A DNA stretch of 34,629 nucleotides, from the NCBI RefSeq assembly GCF_009720825.1, contig NZ_WNKY01000057.1, forward strand, positions 1 to 34,629. Reading direction: 5' to 3'. The notes under the pieces were generated by a model. The model saw only the letters and a program-made list of their open reading frames with translations. It made no database searches and was not told the DNA's origin. Shown here piece after piece: positions 1 through 8,403 of this stretch (position 1 is the stretch's first letter; each line of letters opens with the position of its first letter). The translations under genes and the position numbers were made by a program. This stretch comes from Duganella radicis. Lineage in GTDB: Bacteria; Pseudomonadota; Gammaproteobacteria; Burkholderiales; Burkholderiaceae_D.

Positions 1-74
1 CCTCTGGTTGAGTTGAGTCTTCGCAAACCCAAATTTACCTTAAGAATCACAATGGCCGCCCTCAAGCTGCCTTC

Positions 75-230
75 CTAAACGCCGATTCCGGCGAAGTCTT
101 CATACACCACGTCGTGGGACACAATCCAACCGGGAAACGGTCCGGCACCGGCAATGTCCGACAGCAGGGTAGAGATGGACAGGCGCGTTCCGTTCATTTT
201 CCAGTTTCCGACGATAAGCTTCTCAGGCAC
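75..230 (-). pseudogene. tpiA: triosephosphate isomerase 5' fragment
   Basis: Read on the minus strand from a GTG at 230, the product begins PEKLIVGNWKMNGTRLS, which is the hallmark N-terminus of triosephosphate isomerase: beta-strand 1 followed by the N-x-K substrate-binding segment. A good ribosome binding site (GGAG, about 7 bases upstream) precedes the GTG. After about 25 residues the similarity fades, and a TAG closes the frame at 51 codons; intact enzymes are about 250 aa. The enzyme interconverts DHAP and glyceraldehyde-3-phosphate, and DHAP is one product of rhamnulose-phosphate cleavage, so a tpi copy divergent from the regulator makes metabolic sense. What is left cannot fold into a TIM barrel. 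The family call is based on the N-terminal motif only. Positions 1-74 show nothing I recognise. Confidence 0.6.
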
Positions 231-261
231 TTTAGGTCTCCATAAACGTTCAAAAACGATC

Positions 262-289
262 TTGACTGATCATTTTGAATCATATAACT
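262..289 (+). promoter_or_regulatory. candidate promoter of the DeoR-family regulator
   Basis: TTGACT at 262-267 is followed 15-16 bp later by TATAAC/ATAACT (283-289), a plausible sigma-70 promoter about 65 bases upstream of the regulator's ATG. The spacer carries GATCATTTTGAATCAT, which contains TGA/TCA half-sites resembling the GATTGA repeats in front of rhaD, so autoregulation is possible. The spacer is one to two bases shorter than optimal. Confidence 0.4.
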
Positions 290-354
290 TTCGCTATCGA
301 CCGGCAAGCTGCTACAATCATTTTTTGTCAACATCCATCGCAACAGGTACAGGC

Positions 355-1146
355 ATGCACTCAGCGGAGCGTGAAAAGATGATTGTGGAGGCGATCGGCC
401 CCAGCGGGTTCGTCTCCTACAAGCAGTTGGAAGCCCTGTTGAGCGCTTCGCCCGCCACCATCCGGCGCGACTTGAGCCGCCTGGAGGAGCAGGGCGTGCT
501 GGTGCGTGTGCATGGCGGCGCCAAGGCGCCGGAGAGCGCGTCGGAGCAAGCGCAGTCTCCGGGGGAATGGTCCGGCCTGATCGGCACGCCGTTTGCACAA
601 TCGATCACGCAGAATCTGCGGCAAAAGCAGGCCATCGGCAAAGCCGCCGCCGACCTGTGCCTGCCGGGCGAGGGCGTGATGATCGACGGCGGCACCACCA
701 CCTTGCAGATGTGCCCGCACCTGGCCGGCAAGGATTTGCAGGTGCTGACCAATTCCCTGCACATCGTCAACGCGCTGCTGCCGCAGGTGGGCACGCGCAT
801 TCTGCTGCCTTCCGGCACCCTGTTCCGCGAGCAGAACATCATCCTGGCGCCGCCGAATGAGGATTCGATGCCACGCTTCCATGCGCCCAAGCTGTTCATG
901 GGCGGCGCCTCGGTCGGCCCGCAGGGCGTGATGCAGCCGGACCTGGTGCTGGTGGCGGCCGAGCGCCGCCTGATCGATCGCGCCGAGGAGGTGATCCTCA
1001 TGGTGGACAGTTCCAAGTTCAATTCGTCGTCCGGCATGATCGTGTGTGGATTGGATGAGGTGCACACGGTGATCACCGACGCCGGTATTCCAGACGATAT
1101 CGCCAACAAGATCCGGGCCGCCAACGTCCGTCTCATCATTGTTTAA
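355..1146 (+). CDS. DeoR-family transcriptional regulator, probable rhamnose repressor (RhaR-type)
   Basis: This 263-aa protein has the DeoR layout. An N-terminal winged helix-turn-helix (about residues 5-58, with SPATIRRDLSRLEEQG as recognition helix and wing) is followed by a sugar-phosphate-sensing DeoRC domain containing the GVMIDGGTTT phosphate-binding loop. The frame is open further upstream, but the family normally begins just before the helix-turn-helix, so I take the ATG at 355. It lies 8 bases before lldD, suggesting co-transcription, and upstream of the rhamnose genes it probably controls. DeoR regulators of rhamnose loci are known from Rhizobium. The effector is probably a phosphorylated rhamnose intermediate, which is inference. 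The decay of rhaK may affect production of that effector. Confidence 0.82.
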   Translation: MHSAEREKMIVEAIGPSGFVSYKQLEALLSASPATIRRDLSRLEEQGVLVRVHGGAKAPESASEQAQSPGEWSGLIGTPFAQSITQNLRQKQAIGKAAADLCLPGEGVMIDGGTTTLQMCPHLAGKDLQVLTNSLHIVNALLPQVGTRILLPSGTLFREQNIILAPPNEDSMPRFHAPKLFMGGASVGPQGVMQPDLVLVAAERRLIDRAEEVILMVDSSKFNSSSGMIVCGLDEVHTVITDAGIPDDIANKIRAANVRLIIV

Positions 1147-1154
1147 ATCATCCT

Positions 1155-2288
1155 ATGATCATTTCTTCCGCGACTGATTTTCGAGAGGCTGCGCGCCGCA
1201 AGCTGCCGCCATTCCTGTTCCACTATCTGGACGGCGGCGCCGGCGCGGAGCAGACGCTGCGCGCCAATGTGGACGACCTCCAGCAAGTGAATTTGCGCCA
1301 GCGCGTGCTGCAAGGTTCGGAACAGCTGGACCTGTCGGCCGAATGGTTCGGCCGACAGTATGGATTGCCGATGGCGCTGGCGCCGGTTGGCCTGACCGGC
1401 ATGTATGCGCGCCGTGGCGAGGTGCAGGCGGCGCGCGCCGCCGCCGGTCGCAACATCCCCTTCATCCAGTCGACGGTGTCGGTGTGCCCGCTGGCCGAAG
1501 TGGCCGCCGCCATCGACAAGCCGATCTGGTTCCAGCTGTACGTGCTGAAGGACCGCGGCTTCATGCGCGACGTGCTGCAACGCGCGAAAGCGCTGGGCGC
1601 CACCACGCTGGTGTTCACGGTCGACATGCCGGTGCCCGGCAACCGCTACCGCGACGCTCACAGCGGCATGAGCGGCGCGAACGGGCCACTGCGCCGCATG
1701 CTGCAAGCGCTGGCGCATCCTTCCTGGGCCTTGGACGTCGGCCTGCTGGGCCGTCCGCATGACCTTGGCAATATCTCGGCCTATCGCGGCCAGGCCACCG
1801 AGCTGGAAGACTACATTGGCTGGCTGGGCGCCAACTTCGATCCGGCCATCGGCTGGCAGGATCTGCAATGGATACGCGATGAGTGGCAGGGGCCGATGGT
1901 GATCAAGGGCATCCTGGAGGCGGACGACGCCCGCGATGCGCTGGCCTTCGGCGCCGATGGCATCGTGGTCTCCAATCACGGCGGCCGCCAGCTGGATGGC
2001 GCGCTGTCCACGGCCCGCGCGCTGCCGCAAATCGCGGCGGCGGTAAAAGACAAGCTGACCATCTTTGCCGATGGCGGCGCGCGCACCGGGACCGATATCT
2101 TCCGCTTGCTGGCGCTGGGCGCGGACGGGGTGCTGCTGGGCCGGGCGTTCGTCTATGCGCTGGCGGTGCAGGGCCAGGCCGGCGTCGAAAGGCTGCTGGC
2201 CATCCTGGAGAAAGACATCCGTACCAATATGGTTCTGACCGGAGTGAAGTCGGTCAAAGACATCGGGCCGCATTTGCTGGCAAGATAA
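1155..2288 (+). CDS. lldD: FMN-dependent L-lactate dehydrogenase / alpha-hydroxy-acid oxidase
   Basis: The 377-aa product is a full-length member of the FMN-dependent alpha-hydroxy-acid dehydrogenase family (TIM barrel). The active-site motif SNHGGRQLDG is at about residues 273-282, with catalytic His275. The N-terminal FHYLDGGAGAE segment and the C-terminal FADGGARTGTD and LGADGVLLGRAF FMN phosphate-binding segments are also present. It would oxidise L-lactate to pyruvate at the inner face of the membrane, passing electrons to quinone. Next to rhaD, whose SDR domain makes L-lactate from L-lactaldehyde, it completes the conversion of the lactaldehyde half of rhamnose to pyruvate. It starts 8 bases after the DeoR gene and is followed by a strong terminator, so regulator and lldD probably form one transcription unit. 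Confidence 0.85.
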   Translation: MIISSATDFREAARRKLPPFLFHYLDGGAGAEQTLRANVDDLQQVNLRQRVLQGSEQLDLSAEWFGRQYGLPMALAPVGLTGMYARRGEVQAARAAAGRNIPFIQSTVSVCPLAEVAAAIDKPIWFQLYVLKDRGFMRDVLQRAKALGATTLVFTVDMPVPGNRYRDAHSGMSGANGPLRRMLQALAHPSWALDVGLLGRPHDLGNISAYRGQATELEDYIGWLGANFDPAIGWQDLQWIRDEWQGPMVIKGILEADDARDALAFGADGIVVSNHGGRQLDGALSTARALPQIAAAVKDKLTIFADGGARTGTDIFRLLALGADGVLLGRAFVYALAVQGQAGVERLLAILEKDIRTNMVLTGVKSVKDIGPHLLAR

Positions 2289-2311
2289 GATACAGACTGC
2301 TTCGGAACAAG

Positions 2312-2338
2312 GCGCCGCCATTTGCGGCGCTTTTTTTT
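2312..2338 (+). terminator. rho-independent terminator after lldD
   Basis: A perfect 7-bp GC stem (GCGCCGC at 2312-2318, GCGGCGC at 2324-2330) with a 5-base loop is followed directly by eight T residues. It ends the regulator-lldD transcript before the separate rhaD promoter. Confidence 0.92.
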
Positions 2339-2369
2339 ATTCAAAACAATCAAAAGTAATCACAAATAA

Positions 2370-2410
2370 GATTGATAAAGATTGAAATAGATTGAGTGTT
2401 GTTTTATACT
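2370..2410 (+). promoter_or_regulatory. rhaD promoter with overlapping GATTGA repeat operator
   Basis: TTGAAA (2382-2387), a 17-bp spacer and TATACT (2405-2410) make a near-consensus sigma-70 promoter, 32 bases before the rhaD ATG. Three GATTGA/AGATTGA copies start at 2370, 2380 and 2390, exactly one helical turn apart. The middle copy overlaps the -35 and the third lies in the spacer. Inverted CAATCA and TAATCA half-sites lie just upstream (2348-2362). DeoR proteins often bind repeated half-sites, so this is the likely operator for the regulator at 355-1146. Confidence 0.72.
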
Positions 2411-2442
2411 GGGTTTTCTCTTTCCTTGATCCATAGACGACC

Positions 2443-4536
2443 ATGACCACCAAACCATTTCCTACCTGGGACGATGCCGCCACCGCCGGCATGGATGAAG
2501 CCTCGCTGCTGTTGTACCGTTCGAATCTGCTGGGCTCCGACCTGCGCATCACCAACTACGGTGGCGGCAACACCGGCGCCAAGGTCAGCCTGATCGACCC
2601 GGTGAGCGGCGAGCCGACCTCCGTGCTGCTGGTGAAGGGTTCGGGCGGCGACCTCGGTTCGATGAAGATGGACGGTTTTTCCAGTCTCTATCTCGACAAA
2701 CTGGTCGGCCTGAAGCAGCGCTATCGCGGCCCGGACTTCGAGGATGAAATGGTCGGCTACCTGCCGCATTGCACCTTCAACCTGAATCCGCGCGCGGCCA
2801 GCATCGACACGCCGCTGCACGCCTACCTGCCGTTCAAGCACACCGACCACATGCACCCGGACGCGCTGATCGCCATCGCCGCGATGGAGAACAGCGAACA
2901 GGTCACCAAGGAGATTTTCGGCGGCGAAATGGGCTGGGTGCCATGGCGCCGTCCCGGCTACGAGCTGGGCCTGATGCTGGAAAACTATGTCAAGGAACAT
3001 CCGGGCATACGCGGCCTGGTGATGGCCGGCCACGGCGTGTTCACCTGGGGCGACAGCGCCAAGTCCTGCTACCAGAACACCGTGCAAGTGATCGAGATCG
3101 CCAACGCCTGGCTGGCGAAGAAGTCGGCCGGCAAGGCGGCCTTCGGCGGCGAGAAAGTGAGCAGCCTGGCGGAAGTGGAAGCCAACGAAGTGCTGGCGCG
3201 CCTGCTGCCGGCGCTGCGCGGCCTGGCCTCGGCCAGCGGCGGCCACAAGCTGGCTCACGTCGACCGCAGCGACGCCGTGGTCCAGTTCGTCAACAGCCAG
3301 CAGCTGGAACAGCTGGCCGCACTGGGCACCTCCTGCCCGGACCACTTCCTGCGCACCAAGATCCGTCCGCTGGTGCTGCCGGAATCGACCTGGTCGCTGG
3401 AGGGCGAGGCGCTGGGCGCCGCGCTGAACGATGCGCTGGCCGCGTACCGCGCCGATTATGCCGCTTACTACGAGCGCTGCAAGCGCGCCAACAGCCCGGC
3501 CATGCGCGACGCCAATCCGGTGGTGATTCTGCTGCCGCGCATCGGCATGGTGACGCTGGCCAAGGACAAGGCTACCGCCCGCATCGCCGGCGAGTTCTAC
3601 ATCAACGCCATCAACGTCATGCGCGAAGCTAACGCGGTCGATCAATACGTCGGCCTGCCGGAGCAGGAAGCGTTCGACATCGAATACTGGCTGCTGGAAG
3701 AAGCCAAGTTGCAGCGCATGCCGGCGCCGAAAGCGCTGGCCGGCAAGATCGCTTACGTCACCGGCGGCGCCGGCGGCATCGGCCGCGCCATCGCCGAACG
3801 TTATCTGAAAGAGGGCGCTTGCGTGGCGCTGGCCGATATCGATGCGGAAGCACTGGAAGAAACCGTCGCCGCCCTGAAAAAGAAATTCGGCCGCGACGTG
3901 GTGCATGGCGCGCGTTGTGACGTGACCTCGGAAGAGTCGGTCATCGCCTCGGTCAAGTCCACCATCCTGGCCTTTGGCGGCCTGGACCTGCTGGTGTCGA
4001 ACGCCGGCATCGCCTCGTCGGCAGCCATCGAGGACACCACGCTGGCGCTGTGGAACCGCAATCAATCCATCCTCTCCACCGGCTACTTCCTGGTCGGCCG
4101 TGAAGCCTTCCGCATCATGAAGGCGCAAAGGGTGGGCGGCGCCATGGTGTTCATCGCTTCGAAGAATGGTCTGGTGGCATCCAATCAGGCCATGGCGTAC
4201 TGCGCCGCCAAGGCCACCGAAATCCATCTGTCGCGCTGCTTCGCGCTGGAGGGCGCGGCCTTCGGCATCCGCTCCAACGTGGTCAACCCGGACGCGGTGA
4301 TTCGCGGTTCGCGCATCTGGTCGGGCGACTGGAGCAAGGAACGCGCGCAAGCCAACAAGATCGATGAAGAGAACCTGGAAGAGTTCTACCGCCAGCGTTC
4401 CATGCTCAAGCGCAGCGTGCTGCCGGAAGATATCGCCGAAGGCGCCTATTTCTTCGCGGCGGAACACCTGTCGGGCAAATCCACCGGCAACATTCTGAAC
4501 GTCGACGCCGGCAACGCCACGGCATTCACCCGCTAA
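2443..4536 (+). CDS. rhaD: bifunctional rhamnulose-1-phosphate aldolase / L-lactaldehyde dehydrogenase
   Basis: This 697-aa two-domain fusion has a class II aldolase domain at about residues 20-410, with the zinc-binding HTDHMHPDA segment (His133, His136, His138) and a further histidine in GHGVFTWG. A short-chain dehydrogenase domain follows from about residue 432, with the Rossmann motif TGGAGGIG and catalytic YCAAK (Tyr near 586). The first domain cleaves rhamnulose-1-phosphate to DHAP and L-lactaldehyde. The second oxidises L-lactaldehyde to L-lactate with NAD. This fusion is the standard form in rhizobial and betaproteobacterial rhamnose operons. It is the first gene after the rhaD promoter and is followed by rhaI 24 bases later. 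I see no missing key residue. Confidence 0.93.
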   Translation: MTTKPFPTWDDAATAGMDEASLLLYRSNLLGSDLRITNYGGGNTGAKVSLIDPVSGEPTSVLLVKGSGGDLGSMKMDGFSSLYLDKLVGLKQRYRGPDFEDEMVGYLPHCTFNLNPRAASIDTPLHAYLPFKHTDHMHPDALIAIAAMENSEQVTKEIFGGEMGWVPWRRPGYELGLMLENYVKEHPGIRGLVMAGHGVFTWGDSAKSCYQNTVQVIEIANAWLAKKSAGKAAFGGEKVSSLAEVEANEVLARLLPALRGLASASGGHKLAHVDRSDAVVQFVNSQQLEQLAALGTSCPDHFLRTKIRPLVLPESTWSLEGEALGAALNDALAAYRADYAAYYERCKRANSPAMRDANPVVILLPRIGMVTLAKDKATARIAGEFYINAINVMREANAVDQYVGLPEQEAFDIEYWLLEEAKLQRMPAPKALAGKIAYVTGGAGGIGRAIAERYLKEGACVALADIDAEALEETVAALKKKFGRDVVHGARCDVTSEESVIASVKSTILAFGGLDLLVSNAGIASSAAIEDTTLALWNRNQSILSTGYFLVGREAFRIMKAQRVGGAMVFIASKNGLVASNQAMAYCAAKATEIHLSRCFALEGAAFGIRSNVVNPDAVIRGSRIWSGDWSKERAQANKIDEENLEEFYRQRSMLKRSVLPEDIAEGAYFFAAEHLSGKSTGNILNVDAGNATAFTR

Positions 4537-4560
4537 TGCGCACCGGAACGAGGAGACATG

Positions 4561-5853
4561 ATGAGCAAGATCATTGACCAGGCCGTGATTGCGGCAGACA
4601 ACGACAAGCTGGCCGCCGACCTCAAGGCCGACTACGCCGTGCTGGGTGAGCAGCTGAGCCGTCGCGGCATCGCCATCGACGACATCAAGGCCCAGGCCTC
4701 GGCCTTCGCGGTGGCGCTGCCGAGCTGGGGCGTGGGCACTGGCGGCACCCGCTTCGCGCGCTTTGCCGGCAAGGGCGAGCCGCGCAATGTGTTCGACAAG
4801 GTGCAGGACTGTGGCGTGATCCACCAACTGGTGACCATCACTCCGACCGTGTCGCCCCACCTCCCGTGGGACAAGGCCACCGACTACCAGGAGCTGCGCC
4901 AGCACGCGGCCGCGTTCGGCCTGAACTTCGATTGCGTCAATTCGAACACCTTCCAGGACCAGAAGGGCCAGGAGCATTCGTACAAGTTCGGCAGCCTGTC
5001 GCACGCCGACGCCGCCACGCGTCAGCAGGCGGTCGATCACAATATCGAATGCATCGAGATCGGCAAGGCGCTGGGCGCCAAGGCCCTGACGGTGTGGGTG
5101 GGCGATGGTTCCAACTTCCCCGGCCAGCAGCATTTCGCGCGCGCCTTCGACCGCTATCTGGACAGCAACCGCAAGATCTACGCCGCGCTGCCGGACGATT
5201 GGCAAATGTTCCTCGAACACAAAATGTTCGAGCCGGCGTTCTACTCGACCGTGTTGCAGGACTGGGGCTCCAGCTACCTGGCCGCGACCCAGCTGGGCGA
5301 GAAAGCCAAGTGTCTGGTCGACCTTGGCCACCACGCGCCCAACGTCAACATCGAGATGATCGTGGCGCGCCTGGCCGCCTTCGGCCGCCTGGCCGGCTTC
5401 CACTTCAATGACAGCAAGTACGGCGACGACGACCTCGACTCGGGCTCGATCAATCCTTACCAGCTGTTCCTGATCTTCAACGAGCTGGTGGATGCGGCCG
5501 AGCGCAAGCTGGCCGGCTTCAAGCCGGAGTACATGCTGGACCAGTCGCACAACGTGACCGACCCGATCGAGAGCCTGATGAACAGCGCGGTGGAAGTGCA
5601 GCGCGCCTACGCTCAGGCCTTGCTGGTCGACCGCATGGCGCTGGCCGGCTACCAGGATGGCAACGATGCGCTGCAAGCCACCCGCACGTTGAAGCAGGCC
5701 TACCTGACGGACGTGTCGCCGATTCTGGCGATGGCGCGTCTGGAGCGTGGCGGCGCCATCGATCCGGTGGCGGCCTACCGCGCCAGCGGCTACCGCGCCA
5801 GGGTGGCGGCCGAGCGTCCGGCCGTCGCGTCGTCGGGCGGCGGCATCGTCTGA
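4561..5853 (+). CDS. rhaI: L-rhamnose isomerase (RhaI type)
   Basis: The 430-aa TIM-barrel sugar isomerase belongs to the RhaI group, which is distinct from enterobacterial RhaA. Metal and substrate residues are visible: Glu219 in FLEHKMFEP, Asp254 in CLVDLGHHAPN, and His281 and Asp284 in FHFNDSKYGDDD. It converts L-rhamnose to L-rhamnulose in the cytoplasm using divalent metal. Two ATGs lie in tandem at 4558 and 4561; AGGAG at 4551-4555 is only two bases from the first, so I prefer the second. It sits between rhaD and the transporter genes, consistent with one rhamnose operon. Confidence 0.92.
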   Translation: MSKIIDQAVIAADNDKLAADLKADYAVLGEQLSRRGIAIDDIKAQASAFAVALPSWGVGTGGTRFARFAGKGEPRNVFDKVQDCGVIHQLVTITPTVSPHLPWDKATDYQELRQHAAAFGLNFDCVNSNTFQDQKGQEHSYKFGSLSHADAATRQQAVDHNIECIEIGKALGAKALTVWVGDGSNFPGQQHFARAFDRYLDSNRKIYAALPDDWQMFLEHKMFEPAFYSTVLQDWGSSYLAATQLGEKAKCLVDLGHHAPNVNIEMIVARLAAFGRLAGFHFNDSKYGDDDLDSGSINPYQLFLIFNELVDAAERKLAGFKPEYMLDQSHNVTDPIESLMNSAVEVQRAYAQALLVDRMALAGYQDGNDALQATRTLKQAYLTDVSPILAMARLERGGAIDPVAAYRASGYRARVAAERPAVASSGGGIV

Positions 5854-5890
5854 GCACAGCAGCAGCAAAATCTTTTGAGGCCGGGTGATC

Positions 5891-7435
5891 ATGACACAAA
5901 CAATACAACCCTTGCTCCAACTGACCTCCGTTGCCAAGCGTTTTGGCGGCGTGATCGCCTTGCGTGACGTTTCGATGGCGGTGCGTGCCGGCGAGGTAAT
6001 GGCGCTGGTCGGTGAAAACGGCGCCGGCAAATCCACGCTGGTGAAAATCCTGACCGGCATTTATCAGCCGGACGGCGGCAGCTTTGGCCTCGATGGCCGG
6101 CCGCTGGTGTTGCGCGGGCCGCAGGCGGCTGCGCGCGCCGGCATCACGGCCGTGCATCAGGAAACTGTGATGTTTGACGAGTTGTCGGTGGCCGAGAATA
6201 TTTATCTCGGCCACCAGCCGCGTCGCGGCTGGACCCGGCGCATCGACTGGCCGTCGATGGAAAGCTCCGCGCAAACCCTGCTGCGCCGCCTGGAGGTCGA
6301 TATTCCGGTGCGCGCCAAGGTCAAGGACTTGTCCATCGCGCAGCGCCACTTTGTCGAAATCGCGCGTGCGCTGTCGCAGGATGCGCGCGTAGTCATCATG
6401 GACGAGCCGACCGCCGCGCTGTCGCGGCAGGAGATTCATGAGCTGTACCGCATCGTCGGCCAGCTGAAGGCAGCCGGCAAGGCGGTGATCTTCATCACCC
6501 ACAAGTTCGACGAGATTTTTTCGGTGTGCGACAGCTACACGGTGCTGCGCGATGGCCAGTTCATCGCCAGCGGTGCGCTGGCCGATATCGACGAGGCGGG
6601 CCTGGTGGCGCTGATGGTGGGGCGCAGCGTGTCCGAAGTCTATCCCAAGGCGCAGGTGGCGCCGGGCGAGACGGTGCTGGACGTCCGCGGCCTGTCCCAT
6701 CCGAGCGAATTTGACGAGGTCAGCTTCTCGCTGCGGCGTGGCGAGGTGCTGGGTGTGTACGGCCTGGTCGGTGCGGGGCGCTCGGAAACCATGCAGGGCC
6801 TGTTCGGCTTGACGCCGGATGTCTCCGGCGAGGTGCGCATCGATGGCCGACAGGTCGTGATCCACAGCGCCGCCGAGGCCATCCGCCACGGCCTGGCGCT
6901 GGTGCCGGAAGACCGTCAGCATCACGGCGCCATGCTGGAAATGTCCATCCTTGAAAATTCCACGCTGGCCTGCCTGGACGGTTTTGGCAAGCTGTTGGCG
7001 GGCAAGCGCCAGGCCGAGCGCGATCTGGCGCGCCGCTATGCCGAGCGGCTGGAACTGAAGGCCGCGCACTTCGAGCAGGCGATGCAGGAACTCTCGGGCG
7101 GCAACCAGCAGAAGGTGGTGCTGGCCAAATGGCTGGCCACCAATCCCAAGGTCATCATCCTGGATGAGCCGACCAAGGGCATCGATATCGGTTCCAAGGC
7201 GGCCGTGCACCGTTTCATCAGCCAACTGGTGGGGCAGGGCCTGGCCGTGGTGCTGGTGTCGTCCGAACTGCCCGAGGTGCTGGGGCTGTCCGACCGCATC
7301 ATGGTGATGTACCACGGCCGCGTTCAGCGCACCTTCACCCGTGCCGAGGCCAGCGCTGAACTGGTGGTGGCGGCGGCGTCCGGATTGGCGCCGCAACGAC
7401 AGTCTTTACAAGAGGTGGCAACATGCGTTTCCTGA
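5891..7435 (+). CDS. rhaT: rhamnose ABC transporter ATP-binding protein
   Basis: A 514-aa double-ATPase of the sugar (CUT2/RbsA-type) family. The N-terminal half has Walker A GENGAGKST at residues 41-49 and Walker B VVIMDEPTAALS. The C-terminal half has the usual degenerate Walker A (GLVGAGRSE), signature LSGGNQQKV and Walker B VIILDEPTKG. It powers import through RhaP and RhaQ at the cytoplasmic face. A GTG six bases upstream is also possible, but ATG 5891 has better spacing from GAGG (5877-5880). Its 3' end overlaps rhaP by 13 bases. Rhamnose specificity is inferred from position; no binding-protein gene is in the window. Confidence 0.88.
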   Translation: MTQTIQPLLQLTSVAKRFGGVIALRDVSMAVRAGEVMALVGENGAGKSTLVKILTGIYQPDGGSFGLDGRPLVLRGPQAAARAGITAVHQETVMFDELSVAENIYLGHQPRRGWTRRIDWPSMESSAQTLLRRLEVDIPVRAKVKDLSIAQRHFVEIARALSQDARVVIMDEPTAALSRQEIHELYRIVGQLKAAGKAVIFITHKFDEIFSVCDSYTVLRDGQFIASGALADIDEAGLVALMVGRSVSEVYPKAQVAPGETVLDVRGLSHPSEFDEVSFSLRRGEVLGVYGLVGAGRSETMQGLFGLTPDVSGEVRIDGRQVVIHSAAEAIRHGLALVPEDRQHHGAMLEMSILENSTLACLDGFGKLLAGKRQAERDLARRYAERLELKAAHFEQAMQELSGGNQQKVVLAKWLATNPKVIILDEPTKGIDIGSKAAVHRFISQLVGQGLAVVLVSSELPEVLGLSDRIMVMYHGRVQRTFTRAEASAELVVAAASGLAPQRQSLQEVATCVS

Positions 7436-8403
7436 GTAGCCGCGAGCCGCAGCTCGCGCTGGTCATTGTGGTGCTGGCACTGCTGGTGGGATGGCGGTCG
7501 CCGGTGTTTCTTTCACCGTCCAGCCTGGCCAATGTGCTGACCGACACGTCGCTGCTGATCATGCTGGCGCTGGCGCAGATGCTGATCATCGTCACGCGCG
7601 GCATCGACCTGTCGGTGGCGTCCAGCCTGGCGCTGTCCGGCATGCTGTCGGCCATGCTGGTGGCGGCGCATCCCGAATTGCCGCTGGTGTTTGCCGTGCT
7701 GGTGGCGGCGCTGACGGGCCTGGCCTGCGGCGCGCTCAACGGCGTGCTGGTGGGGATGTTCGGCCTGCCGCCGATCGTGGTGACGCTGGGCACCATGAGC
7801 ATCTACCGCGGGCTGGTGTTCGTGGTGTCCGGCGGCGCCTGGATCTCGGCGCACCAGCTGCCGGCGGATTTCCTGGCCTTCCCGCTGGAACAACTGCTGG
7901 GCTTGACGCACCTGATGTGGCTGGCCACCATCGCCATCGCCGCCTTCTGGTTCTTCTCCCGCCACCTGTGTGCCGGCCGCGACCTGTACGCGATCGGCAG
8001 CCAGCCGACATCGGCACGCTATGTCGGCGTGCCGATCCGGCGGCGGCTGGTGCTGGTCTACACGCTGTCCGGGCTGGTATCAGGCATTGCCGGCTATCTG
8101 TGGGTGGCGCGCTACGCGGTCGCCTACACCGAAGTCGCCTATGGCTTTGAATTCACCGTGATTGCCGCCTGCGTGATCGGCGGCGTGTCGATTGGCGGCG
8201 GCGTGGGCAGCGTGTGGGGCACCGTGCTGGGCGCGCTGTTCCTCGGGCTGATCGGCAATGCCTTGCCGGTCATGCAGATATCGCCATTCTGGCAAAGCGC
8301 GCTGACCGGCGCGGTCATCCTGGCGGCGGTGGCCATCAATGCGCGCGGCAAACGCCACGGCGCGCGTCAAATCCTGCCGTTGCACAAAGGAGTCGCAACA
8401 TGA
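7423..8403 (+). CDS. rhaP: rhamnose ABC transporter permease 1
   Basis: The 326-aa polytopic membrane protein belongs to the RbsC/BPD_transp_2 family. It has about eight to ten hydrophobic segments and the family motif TRGIDLSVASSLALSG near residues 60-75. The conserved ATP-interaction region GGVSIGGGVGSVWGTVLGALFLG lies in the last third (quoted in part as GGVSIGGGVGS). Preceded by AGAGG about 9 bases upstream, it begins inside the 3' end of rhaT and its stop overlaps the start of rhaQ (ATGA), so the three are translationally coupled. It should form a heterodimeric channel with RhaQ. Confidence 0.87.
   Translation: MRFLSSREPQLALVIVVLALLVGWRSPVFLSPSSLANVLTDTSLLIMLALAQMLIIVTRGIDLSVASSLALSGMLSAMLVAAHPELPLVFAVLVAALTGLACGALNGVLVGMFGLPPIVVTLGTMSIYRGLVFVVSGGAWISAHQLPADFLAFPLEQLLGLTHLMWLATIAIAAFWFFSRHLCAGRDLYAIGSQPTSARYVGVPIRRRLVLVYTLSGLVSGIAGYLWVARYAVAYTEVAYGFEFTVIAACVIGGVSIGGGVGSVWGTVLGALFLGLIGNALPVMQISPFWQSALTGAVILAAVAINARGKRHGARQILPLHKGVAT

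Noticed and set aside
154..354. 67-codon N-terminal extension of the DeoR regulator
   Set aside because: The extension covers the promoter region and the tpi fragment on the other strand, has a different codon pattern and is absent from the family's usual architecture.
2404..6060. Minus-strand open frame of about 1,200 codons opposite rhaD and rhaI
   Set aside because: Same antisense artefact; rhaD and rhaI on the + strand are unambiguous.
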